From the NCBI GenBank assembly GCA_030407005.1, contig JAUDYN010000003.1:1116001-1180000 (forward strand): a stretch of 64,000 nucleotides of DNA. Direction: 5' to 3'. Below, piece after piece: positions 45,301 through 58,997 of this stretch (positions are counted from its first letter, which is position 1; every line of letters begins with the position of its first letter). Under the pieces are notes generated by a model. The model was not told the DNA's origin. It did no database searches and saw only the letters and a program-made list of their open reading frames with translations. The DNA comes from Desarmillaria ectypa (lineage: Eukaryota > Basidiomycota > Agaricomycetes > Agaricales > Physalacriaceae). Position numbers and translations under genes: made by a program.

Positions 45301-48300
45301 GCATCTTGTGGAGCGTATCAATGTTGACCTTCAGGTCCAAAACTCCATTGTACCATCTGTTTTGAGTCTTTCGAGGTTTAAGGTGTCTGGAAACCTTCCA
45401 ACTTTACAGGTTAACCTGTCTGATATCAAATACAAATCGCTAATGCGACTTATTGATGTCTGCATACCGAAGTTCGGCGACGATGACGTACCACCTGCGT
45501 TAGACCACGTTCCTGCGAAGTTCCCACTTGCAGCAGGTCTTTTCGGTCAAGGAGAACAAGAGTACAACCTCGAGGATGACGCTGAGGGTGAGGAAACTGA
45601 TGCGTCTAGAGAGTTTTTTGAAGCTAGCGACGAAATTGTTGATGTATGTCAATCATCTGTGCTAAGCCGGAGTCTCTAACGTTGCATTTAGCGACCAGAT
45701 ATCAATCAACATATCTTCGATTTTGATTTCCGTGTGGATGAACTCAAAGTTAATCTATACAAGGCAACAGCGGACAACGTCGAGAAAGCGCTTGGCAATG
45801 TTTCTCTCGACAAGTTTTCTTTGATTCTTGCGTTAGCTAAATACGACATGAAAGTGGATGTGAATCTCCGGTAAGTGCGCTTGCTTCATAGTGTGAGTCT
45901 CCAATTGAAATTCGAGCAGGGCACTTTCGATGGATCTCGTTCAACCGGATGCCGATCCAATCAAATTCATGTCCTCTTTGGAACTGGACTCGTCGCAGGA
46001 CAAGGACCTCTTGAGCATCACATATACCCGTATTCAGCAGCAGTCACCCCAGTTCTTCAGTGTCTATGATGGCGTTGAACAGAAGGTCGACGTGAAGATC
46101 TCTACTTTTATCTTCCATGCAGCTCCTGAACCAGTCCTCTCGTTGTACGATTTCATTATGACCACTTTCGTTCCTCAACCTACCGATCAGATGGCCGCGC
46201 AGCCAGTACAATCCGGTGCACCAGAAACAGGTGCTCCAAAGCCTGGCAACACCGAAGGAGGCAAAATACATGTGGCAGTCAAACTAGCGAGTGTTCAAGG
46301 TAAGCGATGTTCGTGGTCTACGTGTGTCCTTAATAATTCTCTTGGAATAGTTGTACTTGTGAACGGGCAGGCGAGCCTGGCTACACTCTCTTTGTCGACG
46401 GCAGACGTTGACGTGCTGTTGCGGCCCAAAACCATGCGCGTATCGGGTCGTCTCGGAAGTTTGTCGCTCAGTAACGACTCCGAACTATACACGGTCCGAC
46501 CAGAATTTGATCAGATCATGTCTATTGAGGGGCAGAACTTTGCTGAATTTCTGTACGAGACATATGATCCAGATGTGGAAGCTTACAATGGCGTCAAAAC
46601 TTTCGTGGATTTGAAGGCAGCTTCTGTGAAACTTCATTTTCTAGAAATGCCTCTGCATGACATATACTTGTTCCTAGTGAAGCTCGCCAAACTGAAGGGC
46701 CTGTACGATGCAGCTACCCAGGCTGCAGTTCAAAGTGCTCCAGAGATTGAAAGGATGCGATTTGACGTCTCTGTCAAGTCGCCTATCGTCGTGTTTCCTT
46801 CAGATGCTGCACGCTCCCGAGACGCACTCGTACTGCGGTTAGGAGAAATCTCGGCCCGCTCATCGGAAACAGAACCTAACAGGTTCACCACTGGTCTGAG
46901 AGGAATACAACTTGTCTCCAACATCTATTCTGGTGATGAACCCTCGGGACTCAAAATCATTGACGATATCGACGTAACGGCGGATGTAGCTCAAGCAGTT
47001 GGCATAGATCGGACTCATGATTTCGACCAGCCTGATACACAGGTAGGACGCTCATCTTCGCATAGAAGCCTGTCTGTTAACTTGGGATTAAAGGTTATCG
47101 TTAAGATCTCAGATGTTCGACTTCATTTGACACAAGTCCAATATGGAATTCTTATTCGGTTGAGTCAGGCAATACCCAGAGTTTTGGCCGGAGCTCCCGA
47201 AGGATACGCAGAAGCAGAATCGGTGGCGTCGGCGAGTCCTTCTCCATCACCCGATGCTACGGATGACTCTCGACAAGCGTTGGTGCAATTGGGACCCGAG
47301 CTACAGATAGTGCCTACTGCAGATCGTCGCAGCTGGACTACCATTGATTTGGTCGTGACCGTCGACACGGTGAAGCTTCATTTGTACGACGAACTGGCTA
47401 CCACCGCCGCTAAACTCAAAGAGCACGGTATTGCAAGGTTTGCCTTGAACCGGAGCGAACTCCGGTACAAAATGCTATCAGACGGCTCTGGTGAAGCCCA
47501 GGTGGTGCTTAAGTCATTCACTATGAGCAATACTAGACCAGGAAACACGAAATTCCGAGAAATTATCCCCGCCGCACAGCATGACCGCAACCAGTTTATG
47601 ATTCTCTATACCATGGCTGGAGGTTCCAAAGGTTCATCTTTGGCTATCTTGACTATTGATTCACCTCAAATCATCTTTGCTGTCGATCCTGTCTTCCGGC
47701 TGATCAACTTTTTCACCAGCGCCTTTGGCACAAGTGACGCCGAGAAACCACCTGCGACTCAGCGAACAAGCGACAGTGTCGAAGTGGAAAGTAGCCAGTC
47801 AAGTCTGGATTTCCGTATTGACTTACACGATGTCTCTGTCAATGTCCTCGAAAATGACGCTGACGCTGATACGCAATCTATCAAGCTCACTATCAAGCAG
47901 ATAATGCTTTCACAGCAGGTATGCCTGGTAACATGCAAATATACATATCCGCTAATGCAAGATCGTTAGGGTATACTCGCGCTCACTATTAACCGCCTGG
48001 GAATGTCCCTGATATCCATGGAGAAGGAGTCTGAGACCGTCCGATTTCTGGATGATGTCGACATGACCTTTTCGCTGGACAGTCGGTCAACTAAGTCACA
48101 GCAAATGACAAGCATTGAAGTCAATGCTAAACCCATCGTATTTCGAGCATCATACCGCGATATCAAGCTGATCACTACCATCGTCAACAAGGCTATTGAA
48201 CTTCACGGAAACTCCCAGTCGGATGGTCCAACCAACAGAGTCGTTAGCTCTCAGTCTATTCCCAGATCCGATACCCATGTATCCACCAAAAAATTATCCA

Positions 48301-51300
48301 AGAGTGCCACAAGAACTCGCTCTCATCCGGTCGGTAAGGCTCGTATATCAATGTCAAAAGAGCAGGTGAAGCTATTTTTCTCATAAGTATATGCGATTTC
48401 TTTGACGCCGTATCATCGTAACCAGTTAAAATGCTCCTTCGATGGATTCCGTCTTGTTTTGATTGGAGACATGCATGAGCAACCGATGCTGCATCTCAAG
48501 GTGAAAAGATTTATCGTCGGCGCCAAGGACTGGTCGGGTGCTGTACGTCTCTTGTACCGGTTTAGAGGGAGTATTTTAATCGTTTCTTACATAGTTGCAC
48601 GCTACGACCACAATGGCAACACACATCAGTTACTGGAACCTCACTAATTCTCATTGGGAACCTTGTATGCTTATCTCTGTCATAGCCTGCCTTTTTTCAC
48701 GTAGCTTCTTTCAGTGATTGATCCATGGACATTGACAATCACGGTAAGTGTATGGTTTCCATTGCTTACGACGCCCTATTCAGCGTGGGACAGGCTTCCA
48801 AAGAAGATGCTGCTAGCGGTATCAATATAGGACTTTCAGCTCGAGAACGTCTGGACTTGAATCTCAGCACAACATTTGCAGAATTGGCCATTACTACGGC
48901 AAATATGTGGAGCGAAGAAGGCGAACGTGTTCTTCAAAGAGCCCGCGGCAGTTATGCACCTTACCGCATTCGCAACAGAACGGGATCTACCATCCAGGCG
49001 TGGTCAGATGATACTAGCGGAGGTTCAAATAACGGAGAATCCATCGAAATCTTGAATGAAGAAACGAAAGACTGGCGATTTGACGACTGGAAGGCTCTGA
49101 GAGAGGTGAGCTTTGTCCTAATCTGATAAAGTCCATACCAAAGTATCAACAGCATGTTGCATCGTCAGGACAACATTGTATAGGCGTGCAGGTGGTTGGT
49201 ACACCTTGGGAGCGGATTCGAAGCATTCCGGTCGACAGAGAAGGAGAATTTACTTTCCCTTTGAAGCCACGAACTGAGAAGCTTGTGAATCGCCTACTGT
49301 GCGAAGTCAAAGTCATCGACAATGTTAAAGTCGTCACCATACGTTCGACGTACAAGATTGAAAATCACACGCTCTATCCCCTAGAAGTCACGCTTGTTGA
49401 TGATCGTGGTCAACCCGTCCATTCTCTCGAGAAAATCATTCCTGGTCAAGACTACGCCATACCAATCGACGCCGTTGCCAGTCATAGGATCAGAATACAG
49501 CCTGATCGTAGGTTGCATTTTGGTTCAGAAATCATGTTATTGAAAACCTCTTTTAGAGGGATTCGGATACAAGTGGTGTCCTGCAATTCGATGGGAGGAT
49601 CTGATTTCAATAAAAAGCTTTACCGTCAGATGTCCCCATAGTGATTCGCGGGAAGCCGCGTTCCGATTCCAGGCATGTGTTGATACCGATTTCCGCGATC
49701 CTGGTTTGAGGTGAGCGCGTTCTAGCCAGCATCAGCTGATTGTTAAACGCACTGCCAGGAAATATCCCAAGATCAATTTGAAGCTTCGGGCACCTCTAGA
49801 GCTGGAGAATCTGCTACCCTACAACCTCCAATATCGGGTCTATGACAAGGACACCGACCAGAATTGGCGAAGCTATCTGCGCAAAGGAGGAGTAATGCCT
49901 GTACATTCTGTTGAACTTGGTCATTTGGTCTTGCTCAACGTTGAAATAGAGGACAGCGGTGGGTAATTTGACTCTAATGAATAAGAAAAGCACTCAATTT
50001 GTTTTAGTGTTCGAACAAAGCGAATTTGCCATCATCAATACCGACGAAAACTCTGACTTTGATGTAGAAAAGCGGCTCAGTCTCAAAGATCCTAAGGGCA
50101 GAAAGTTAACCCTCAAATTGAACTACGTGTTAGTTTCCTTTTCCCTAACCGACAATACACTAACACCAACACACTGCTGTCCACAGGAGGTATCCCGATT
50201 CAGGAGGCGCTTTCAAAGTCCAAATATACAGCCCTTACGTCGTTGTCAATAAAACTGGATTGCCTTTTGCTATCCGATCGGTTCGATCGACACGATCTCA
50301 AGACGTAGCAGGAGACGATCGTCAAGGTTTGTTCAGGCTTTATCCACCTTGCTATTCCGCTGATACCATTTGGCTCATAGACGAACTTACGAAGCCGGTA
50401 CCATTTTGTATGCTTTATTTGTCTTCAGACTGGGTCATACATTGATCTCGTCTTAGTGCTATCTCATCAAGTAGATAATGGGCACGAGTTTTGTTTGAAG
50501 TTGGGGGACTCTGCTTGGTCGAAGGTCTCAGATTTCCCAATCTCTCATCTGGATCTCAATTTCACACCCCTGTCTTAGCATTTCAGTGTAGAAGCCCCTG
50601 CTGCAGAAATGGCCCTAGTCGTAACATCTCAGACATCGAAACTAGATGAGCTACACGTTGGACTATCCTGGGGTGAAGGATCAGGGAAGTACAAATTGAC
50701 GAAGGTTTTGACGCTTGCTCCTCGGTTCCTGGTCAAAAACAAACTTTCTGGGCCCATTGTTTTCCGCGTGCATGGCGTCGCTCTAGGAGACCGCTCAACA
50801 CTACGTCCAGAGGAACGGTGTCCTCTTACCACTCTTCGCGCCGGCCCGGAAAAGTTGTTAACGGTAGCGTTTCCAGGGTTGAACGCTCACTGGTGATCAG
50901 AAAGACCTTTTCAGTTTTCCCACAGCTAATAGCATTTTCAGGTCACCACCAATCAACATAGAAGACATAGGTTCCGTCCACTTCAGACTAAGAGGTCCTG
51001 GAGGGAAGATCGAAGACATGCGCTTGATACGTGCTGATGTAAAAATCGGCGGATCAACAATCTTTGTGTCATTTGCGTCGGGCGGGAACGAATGGCCTTT
51101 CCTGATAGAAAACGGCAGTGATTCCGCCTTCTCCTTCAGCCAGCGGGTATGGTAATTTTAGTGGCAATATTTTCAGGTGGCTCTTACGCTTCTTTTAGGA
51201 CACCCGTGACGATTCTAACCGTGCAATAAAATCAAATCCTCTTTACACAATAGCCCCTCATACATCCTTGCCGTATGCTTGGGATTACCCTGCTTCACGG

Positions 51301-53932
51301 GACAAAAAGATCACCCTGGCCATCAATGGGTCTCGTCGCGTCATTGATATAATGGAGATCGGCAATCTGGTCCCATTCAAATTTAATGTATGTTGCGCGT
51401 TTTCTGTGACGAATAGTGTCTCATCAGTAACTCCAAAGGACGGACAACGCAATCGGATAGTCTCTCTCGATGTCCGTGCGGACGGGCATAGACAGATCCT
51501 GCGAATCACGAATTATAATCCAGAACAGAGTCTCTACAAGCCCAAGAACAAAAGTCTCTCCGGCTCCGTCTCGAGACAGGATACCATTTCCAGCGCAGAG
51601 GCTTTCGAGGCCATTACAGAAGACATTGTCCCGACGTTTGGATTCAGCATCAACTTCGCCGGTATCGGAATCTCGTTGGTCAACCGCCGATTAATCGAAG
51701 TTATATTCGTGTCAATGAACACATTGTCGTTTGATTACACCAACAGCCCTGTGGCTCAGGCAGTCAATATCTCTTGTGGGAACCTGCAGATCGACAATCA
51801 ACTGCATGATGCACTTTATCCAGTCATTCTCCAGCCCACACCTATGCCCAAAGAATCCAACGGAGTCGCTCCCCTGCCAACTGTGCAAGCTTCGGTAATC
51901 TGGCTAAATGATGCAGGTAACGCTCGTACTAGGAAATCTATTCATTTATTAATACATTCTAGAACATGGCGTTTTGTTCATCAAATATTGTTCCATCCTG
52001 TTACAAGCATTGACAATTGAGGCTGACGAAGACCTTCTTTTCTCCATCTACGACCTCACTCAGATTCAAGGTGCCTCATGGGAGGCAGGTGTGGACGAGT
52101 GAGTCTCTTGGTGCTCGGGTTTAGATGGCAACTGACATGAAAATTAGCGTGTTAATCCAGGATGCTGATGTTATACCAGAACCAAAAGAAATAACTGTTG
52201 GTCAGGAACTATACTTCGAAGTGTTGGAATTGCAGCCTATTAAGTTATCTTTATCCTTCATGCGTACGGAACGAGTCAGCAGCGAGGAAAAGTACGCCGC
52301 GATAATTTCAATTCCACTCTGAAGTCGTACTCAATACTTCCAACTAGGCTTAGCATTAGAAATCCCTTGGCTGTCGTTGTGAATGCTCTGACAATGACAG
52401 TAGGAAACATCAATGATGCACCGCTGGAGATGAATGCCCTTGCAATAAAGGATATGCGTCTAAATTTCCCAGAGCTTCAGAGCCGCATAACGTACCATTA
52501 TCGACAGGATGTCCTCCGTCAGCTCTACCGTATCCTTGGGTCGGCTGACTTCATTGGTAACCCTGTTGGCCTCTTCACCAACGTCAGCTCTGGGGTCGCA
52601 GATATTTTCTATGAACCGTTCAATGGTGTTGTCATGCACGGGAACAAAGAGTTAGGCATCGGTCTTGCTAAGGTAAAAAAATTCTGTTGTCTCTATATCT
52701 ATCTAACCGGCGATCAGGGTGCGGCAAGTTTCGTGAAGAAAACTATCTTTGGAGTTAGCGATAGTATGACCAAGTTTACCAGTAGTGTTGGCAAAGGTTA
52801 GATAGCATTTTCGTGCTTCGCACTGCTTTTGACTCTTGGTCATTTAGGTATATCAGTGGCAACATTCGATTCCGAGTATCAAGCTCGTCGAAGGATGACG
52901 CAGCGCAGGAATAAACCGCGCCATGCCATGTACGTGAAACCTAATCACTTTGCTATCCGAAGCTGACTGCAGTGTGTAAAGCTATGGGGTAACCGCTGGC
53001 GGGGAAGCTTTAGCGACTAGTGTCGCCAGTGCCTTTGAAGGCGTTGTGGTACACATCCGGTCAATCTATAGTTGGCGCAGTCACTAACGCTACCGTCAGA
53101 TGAAACCTTACGAAGGTGCTGAATCTGGGGGTGCATATGGATTCTTCAAAGGTGTGGGAAAGGGGGTTGTTGGGTATACGATCTCCTTTGCACGTTTTAT
53201 TATCTCATACTTTCTCTAGCGCGGTCACCAAACCAGTTGTTGGTGTCTTTGATCTTGTGTCGAACGTATCGGCAGGTAAGCATCGTCGCTGCAAGATCTT
53301 CACTCCAGACCCGAACTTTCCCCATTAGGTGTGCGGAACACTACCACTGTATTCGACAACCCAGAGAGGGACCGGGTACGCTTGGTTCGTGAAGCTCTTT
53401 CTTTTCTTCTTAGAAGTCGCCAATATTTTTTGTCAGCCTCGTCTAGTACCCTCCGATGGTGTCTTAATTGTAAGCAGTTTCCTTCTCAATGTCTGGCATT
53501 GTGAACAGGATGTTTAGCCATACTCGTCTCGCGATGCTATGGGACAATACTGGATGCGAGATCTTAACAACGGTGCATATCGCAAAGAAAGCTACGTAGC
53601 TCATTTCAGTTCGTGGTTGATCTGCTTTCATCTTTTGCGTCTACTGATGTTCGATAACTTTAGACTCTCCTGGAAGCGACAACGTAGTCCTGCTTACGGC
53701 GTCCCGGGTGCTGTCGTTTTGGTCGAAAAGGCTCAGATTAGACTGGGACCTTCCGTTCACCGAGGTTCAAGGAGTAACTGTCGAGGACACCGGCATTCGC
53801 TTTGCGCACAAAGCTGGGAAGGAGCATGACAAATTCGTCTTTATACCAGACAAATCTTCTCAGAGCTGGTTCTTCGACAGGGTTGCAGGGGTGGTGAGAG
53901 CTTTCAATCTGCGGCGTCGAATGGAAGGATGA
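42378..53932 (+). CDS. VPS13: VPS13 bridge-type lipid transfer protein
   Basis: Very large peripheral membrane protein that moves phospholipids in bulk between organelles at contact sites. It starts MWWMNPGKEVLN; introns then lead to LFNRILAPYVENLDMNQVNY and QLTLKNLRLKKGALDKFRLP, and DVLEGHLGKFTLSLHWMNLG with QPVEVLVEDVYILVVPS: the chorein_N cap. Extended beta-groove repeats fill 43-49 kb (ATTGAIHK-like, HIRYED, ITYTRIQQQSPQFFSV). The VAB/SHR-BD region lies near 49-51.5 kb (TIRSTYKIENHTLYPLEV, LPYNLQYRVYDKD). The ATG2_C-like block is near 52.4-52.8 kb (GNPVGLFTNVSSGVADIFYEP). A C-terminal PH-like domain ends AGVVRAFNLRRRMEG. Roughly thirty short introns. Promoter lies in the 856-bp gap upstream. 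Confidence 0.96.
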
Positions 53933-54126
53933 TAAACCTTCACGTGCATTCCTTGGGACTTGATTTTAATGGATAGAACATAAACTGTATAGTATTCGCT
54001 ACCAGAAACCAATTGTGTACACGCTTGCAAATATGTATAATAAAATAATATGGATCCAAAACAGACAAAACGGTCGATGGACAGTTGGTTAGAATAGAAA
54101 TATACGTAGGGGTATTTGTATATTTG

Positions 54127-57100
54127 TTAGTTCAGCTCTTCCAAAGCTTCAGAAGATAACGACTCGGTGTCCTGACTTAAAGTAGGACCAGACTTCGGCT
54201 GGACATGGGTAGTGGCCGCGCTGTCATTGCATTCGCGGTGCTTGAGGAAAACGGGGACAGGCTTACCGAAATCGTCAGGCAAGTCGTTGATTAGTCCAGC
54301 AGCGGTCTTATCACCATTGATATGTGGAAGGCCGTGGGTGCTTTCGAAGCTGCCATAACTTCCACGAGGGCTGGCCGAGTAGGCGCTCTGAAAATCAGTG
54401 TCGGAATCGTCGGTGGCAACAGCAACTACAGGAGTGAGACCTAGCGTGGTCGGCGTTGCTTGGGAGGGTCTCGTCGCACTCAATGAAGCGCCAGAGGAAA
54501 TTTTTCGAATGGGAACTGGCTCCGGTGTTCTCTGTTCGTCACGACTCGCATCCGACATTGAACGGCGAGTGGGCGTGGCGCTGCCTGTTTCCGATGTCTT
54601 GATAAACAAGGTATGACGAGGAGATTTTGGTACAGGAGATGATGTGGACCTCGGAGCCTCGGTATGCGTACTCGTCTGACTCGACGAGGCAGTACTGCTC
54701 CTTTTCCTATGTTTCGTAGGTGTCCTGTTGAAGGTCCTACTACTCGATGAAGGATGAGAACGAATAGACTCTGACATTGACACATCGTCCTCGCTCTCCT
54801 GCGAAACCTGACGTCTCCATTTAGCGGCTCGGCGTTCAGTAGCAAGAGCGGTTTCAAGCTGATCATGACATTGTCAGTACTGCAAAGAAGTGAAATAATA
54901 GATTTAAATAAACCTTCTGTTGTATCTCCAAGACCTTCTGAGCAATCTTGTCGCTTTTTTGACTAATTCCTTCATCCACGGCGTTCATCCCATCTTGAGG
55001 AACATCAACCTCAGTTGCAGAGAACCGTTTCTTCCTCGAGGGTGACAAAGGAGGTTCTTCCTCGTCGTCTTCTTCGATTGTCCCTGTCTTGCGCTGGACT
55101 TTCTCAACGGGTTCCACGCCATCCTCTTCGTAGGACTCTGCCAGTGTCGATTCCGTCCCAAACGAACGTAAATGACGTGTTTTCCCAGCATCGCTGGTCC
55201 GTCTAGATCGCGGAGTTGAGAAGGAGGAAAGGCGACTGCTGGGACGGCTATTGGGACGCGAGCTCCCGTAGTCCGATTCTTCTATTCCAACAGCCATGGA
55301 AAGCAACGCCCTTTCGATCTGCGCCTCCACCTCCGCAATCATCTCGGTACGTTCTTGCTCCATCCTGTCCATGGTTTCTTTCATCGTCTCTAACTCCGAC
55401 ATGGCATCCTTGTGTGCCGTCTCCGTTTCTTTCAACTCTATAACATAAATGTTACTTCCAGACCGCCTTACAAGGTAAATGGTGTACTCACGATTCTGTA
55501 GCTTGGTCTTTTCGACTGCCGTCAAAGTCACCAATCCGGACAATCGTTTGGTCTCTCTCTGCTCTTTGTTGATTTTGGCTCTGAGCTGATTGGCTTCTGC
55601 ACTCAGCTTTTCTGCGTATTGCTCAAAAGTGACAAATTTATCCCTCCACAAATCGGACTCAGTCATTAGGAAGTTGAGTCGGCGGGATAGACGACCGATC
55701 TTAGTTTCTAGGTCATCGCGTGCGTCAACGAAGGCAGTAGCACGCTTTCGGATGGATAGCTGGATAAGTTGTTCGGCTGCTGTAAGCTGTGGGGGCCGTT
55801 TGACACTCCCAAACATTCCAATCCTTCTCAAGAACGACGGTTTTTTGTACTAACGAAAGATATGCATCATTGGTACGTCACGGTTCAAGATGCGCCTACA
55901 TACCTTATCCTGCAGCACGCTGTCAAAAGCTTGAATGATACGCGTCGAATGCCACCAGTCAGGAGGTTTGATTTGATCAGCAACTGCGGTGGATGAAGCA
56001 CCACGTTTGGCTTGAATCTTGCAAACCGGCCTGAACCGGCCTGCCGGAAATGCCTCCTTGAATTCACTACAGGGCAACTGAGTATGTCAAAAAGTGGAGG
56101 GAGGACAATTCAAACCTGGGCACTGAGTGATCTGGATGATAATGTGCCTCAAACGCAGCCAATAGTCGCTGCCTATATTTCTCCCTTTGCTGCTTCGTAG
56201 AAACAACGCCAGCTGGGGGCGAAGGGCAACTTCTGTGAAAAATCATTCAACCATTGTCGGGTATGTAAAAGCATGGTACTAACACATAGTTGATATCCCT
56301 GTATAATTGATCAGATTTCATTGAAACATAATTGAATCCAATTTGACTTGACTTACAAGTCACAAACGCAGACTTCTGATGCAGGACGGACACTATATCT
56401 GGCTTCTGTCGCCAGACCCATGATCCACGGGCCAGGATCATCAATGTAGATCTTGGCGTCGCGAGAATGGACCGCAGGAAGCGCAATTCCATTCCATCCC
56501 CTGAGCTCCGCTAGATACTTGATGGTATAGACGGCAATCTTGAGCACAGTGAGCGAATAATATCGTTACATAGCAACATAAATGTACCCCGAGTAAGGCG
56601 GGATGCCTAGAGAAGAACAAAATGCGGCCGGTTGGGGCCAAAGCAATCTGGACGTCGACCGTTAACCCTATTTTTGGAGATGAAAGTGTGATCTTGTACC
56701 TCGCAGATGGTCAGAATGTTGTCAATGTTCAGGCACTTGAACAACGGCCACATGGTGAAATTGATGTCAACTAATCCTCGGCCAAAGTCCAGTCCGCCTG
56801 GGAATCGAGCAATAACTTCCAGATTGGACTCGCTGCTATCCCCGCGAGGGCTGGCATCTAACTTGATGAGATCTCCAGCACGGGGAGCTGGGTGGGCAAG
56901 TATCTTAGAGATCTGCAACGTATGCGATTGTACATCCTTGGAAAAGCGAGCCCACGAGAGAGTGAGATAGTCGCGCATCAAATCGTACACTGGGTGCCGC
57001 GAGACCAGAGCTAAGGAACGAATGAGCATAAGACGTAGAAATAGAAGTAGCTTGAGTGTATAACTCACTGAGGGCATAAGGAAGCCAGAAAACTGTATCT

Positions 57101-58569
57101 CCAGGAAGGAACAGAGTGCTTTCTCCTGGTCCGTGGCCAACGGTGCTAGCAGCCTCGAAGTCACTTTCACTCATGGCGCCTTCACCCTCAGTTTCCCCGT
57201 CAGTATCTGCATCTGCCCAGGGGCCGCGTGCACTCCTCCGGGCGTTTCGGCGAGCTTGGACGCTGGGATCGGTGTCGCTTGCAAGACCAACAGCATCTGC
57301 TCTGAGATTCTTGATACGTGATGCCACAAGGGACTGAGCTGACTCTTTACGAGAACGTCCGGCCTCCAAAGTGCGACGGATAGCTGTACTGCGTTCAGCG
57401 TCAGCGTGAGACCAGACCGTAAGGCAGACACCATGATAGGCGACTGTGCTGCCCTTGGAAGTAGCGTCAGTCGCGGAAGCAGTCGCTTGATTATGAGCAC
57501 CATGACCTAGAAGACTGGGGGGTCCAAGATAGCTTGATGACGGACGGACAAAGGGGTCATCAGAGTAAGGATATGAAAAGGTAGCCGCTGAAGAACGATT
57601 TTCCGACGAAGAGAGAACAGAGGCGCGAAGGAGTTCTCCGGATGCAGAAGGAGCAAGAGGCGTGCTTGGAGCAGGCAGAGTGAAGGTGAAGGTGTGAACA
57701 GTAGAAGCCGGTTGGAGTGTAGAAGCAATGACCTCGACTTCACGAGTAAAGGAGAGCTAGAATGATGATGATAAGGATAGATGCAGGAACCAGGAAAGGC
57801 ACTGTGGGCATACCTTGAGAGCCTTGGAAAGCATTTTACCAACTTCCTGTTTGCTGAGAGCACCGGCTCCTTTCATGACTTCCTCACCTTTACCGCGTTT
57901 CTTTTTCTTTCCTCCACCGGCGCCTGGACTGACGGTGCTACCAAGGACTTCTGGGCGCCACCAACGACTGACAGCACCTTCGCTGTGATGGAGACCAAGA
58001 ACAGAGTCGGGGTCAGCGAGAGTCCAAGTATGAGGCGACTTTGGAAGGCCTGATACTACATAGAGGGAAGTAAGAGGAGAACTAGGAGTAAAGGAAGGTG
58101 CAGAAAGGCCATCACGGGCAGAACGAGTGGAAACGATTGAAGTGCGAGCAGAAGCGGGAATAGGTTCCATGCTCCTACGATGCTTGATACCAAGGATACG
58201 AGAAGCCTTATCGCCACGGAAATGCTGAGAAGGATATTGACCGTTGGGGGCGATGACGGTTATATAGTCAAGCTCATTGGCAAAGGCGTCGTTGGGCTGG
58301 TCGTCGTCGCCGTGTTTGATAAAGGAAGAAGATATGCCGTGACCAATATTGCTGTTGCCGATCGGACTCTTGATTGAGGGGTCCAACTGACCCAACTGGG
58401 GGCCACCTCTGGGGTCCAACCTGTTCCCCTTTTTCGGACCTGTAGCCCTGTCGACCTTTCTTTTTCCTCCACCAAATCCTGTTTGTCTGTCGCTTAGCGA
58501 CTGGTCTGAGAACCGGGACCGAAGCTTCCGCTCGCCCTCTACTAAGCCCGTCACCCCGCTAGACGCCAT
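54127..58569 (-). CDS. DENN (AEX-3)-domain protein with C-terminal coiled coil
   Basis: Likely Rab guanine-nucleotide exchange factor. Start MASSGVTGLVEGERKLRSRF, then a Lys/Ser-rich tail and a uDENN region (LDYITVIAPNGQYPSQHFRG; later AYHGVCLTVWSHAD). The core cDENN reads PVYDLMRDYLTLSWARFSKD, GGLDFGRGLVDINFTMWPLF, LTICE, then after introns GRILFFSRHPALLGIAVYTI, LRGWNGIALPAVHSRDAKIY and GPWIMGLATEARYSVRP: the conserved .FFS.HPALL pattern. The dDENN-like part includes QREKYRQRLLAAFEAHYHPD and WWHSTRIIQAFDSVLQDKY. The last third has a heptad-rich coiled coil (LETKIGRLSRRLNFLMTESD, AEKLSAEANQLRAKINKEQ) and a disordered serine-rich tail ending EALEELN. All exons read as one gene. Confidence 0.82.
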
Positions 58570-58997
58570 TGATGGCGATAAGTTACAAAAAAAATCAAAC
58601 GAGTGTTGCAGTTGAAGGAATGGACAGTGCTACTACCAAGTAGCTGCTAAAGGTAAAGAGAGAAAGGAAGCAAAAATGCTTCCACTTTCACGAGCAATCT
58701 ACTTGATTAGTCTAATACGACCCTGTGCAGGGTCTCAAATTTTTATTCGTTCACTCGTTCCTAGTCATGTCGCTAATTTCACACCCCTGGATCCCCTTCT
58801 CCTACAGGGGAGATACGGGAAAATATGACAGCGATCCAAACGTACATAAAATACGAGCTTTGGGGGCTTGCAAGAGCTTGGATTTAACTAACAGTACTAT
58901 TTGACACGGACGCGGATCGAATATCGCGATCACGTGTGCCGCGTTAAAATCAAATATTAACACTAAAATATATAAGAATGTACAGAAATACTCAGTC
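58570..58997. other. Intergenic stretch between DENN and NIPA genes
   Basis: About 430 bp: DENN-gene promoter and 3' flank of the NIPA gene. Short T- and A-rich runs occur near 58735-58750 and 58945-58975. No gene recognised. Confidence 0.45.

Noticed and set aside
54127..58569. Two or three separate minus-strand genes (coiled-coil gene, DENN gene)
   Set aside because: Exons read through in phase from the DENN core into the coiled coil, and no start codon in a promoter-like gap is evident, so one gene is the better model.
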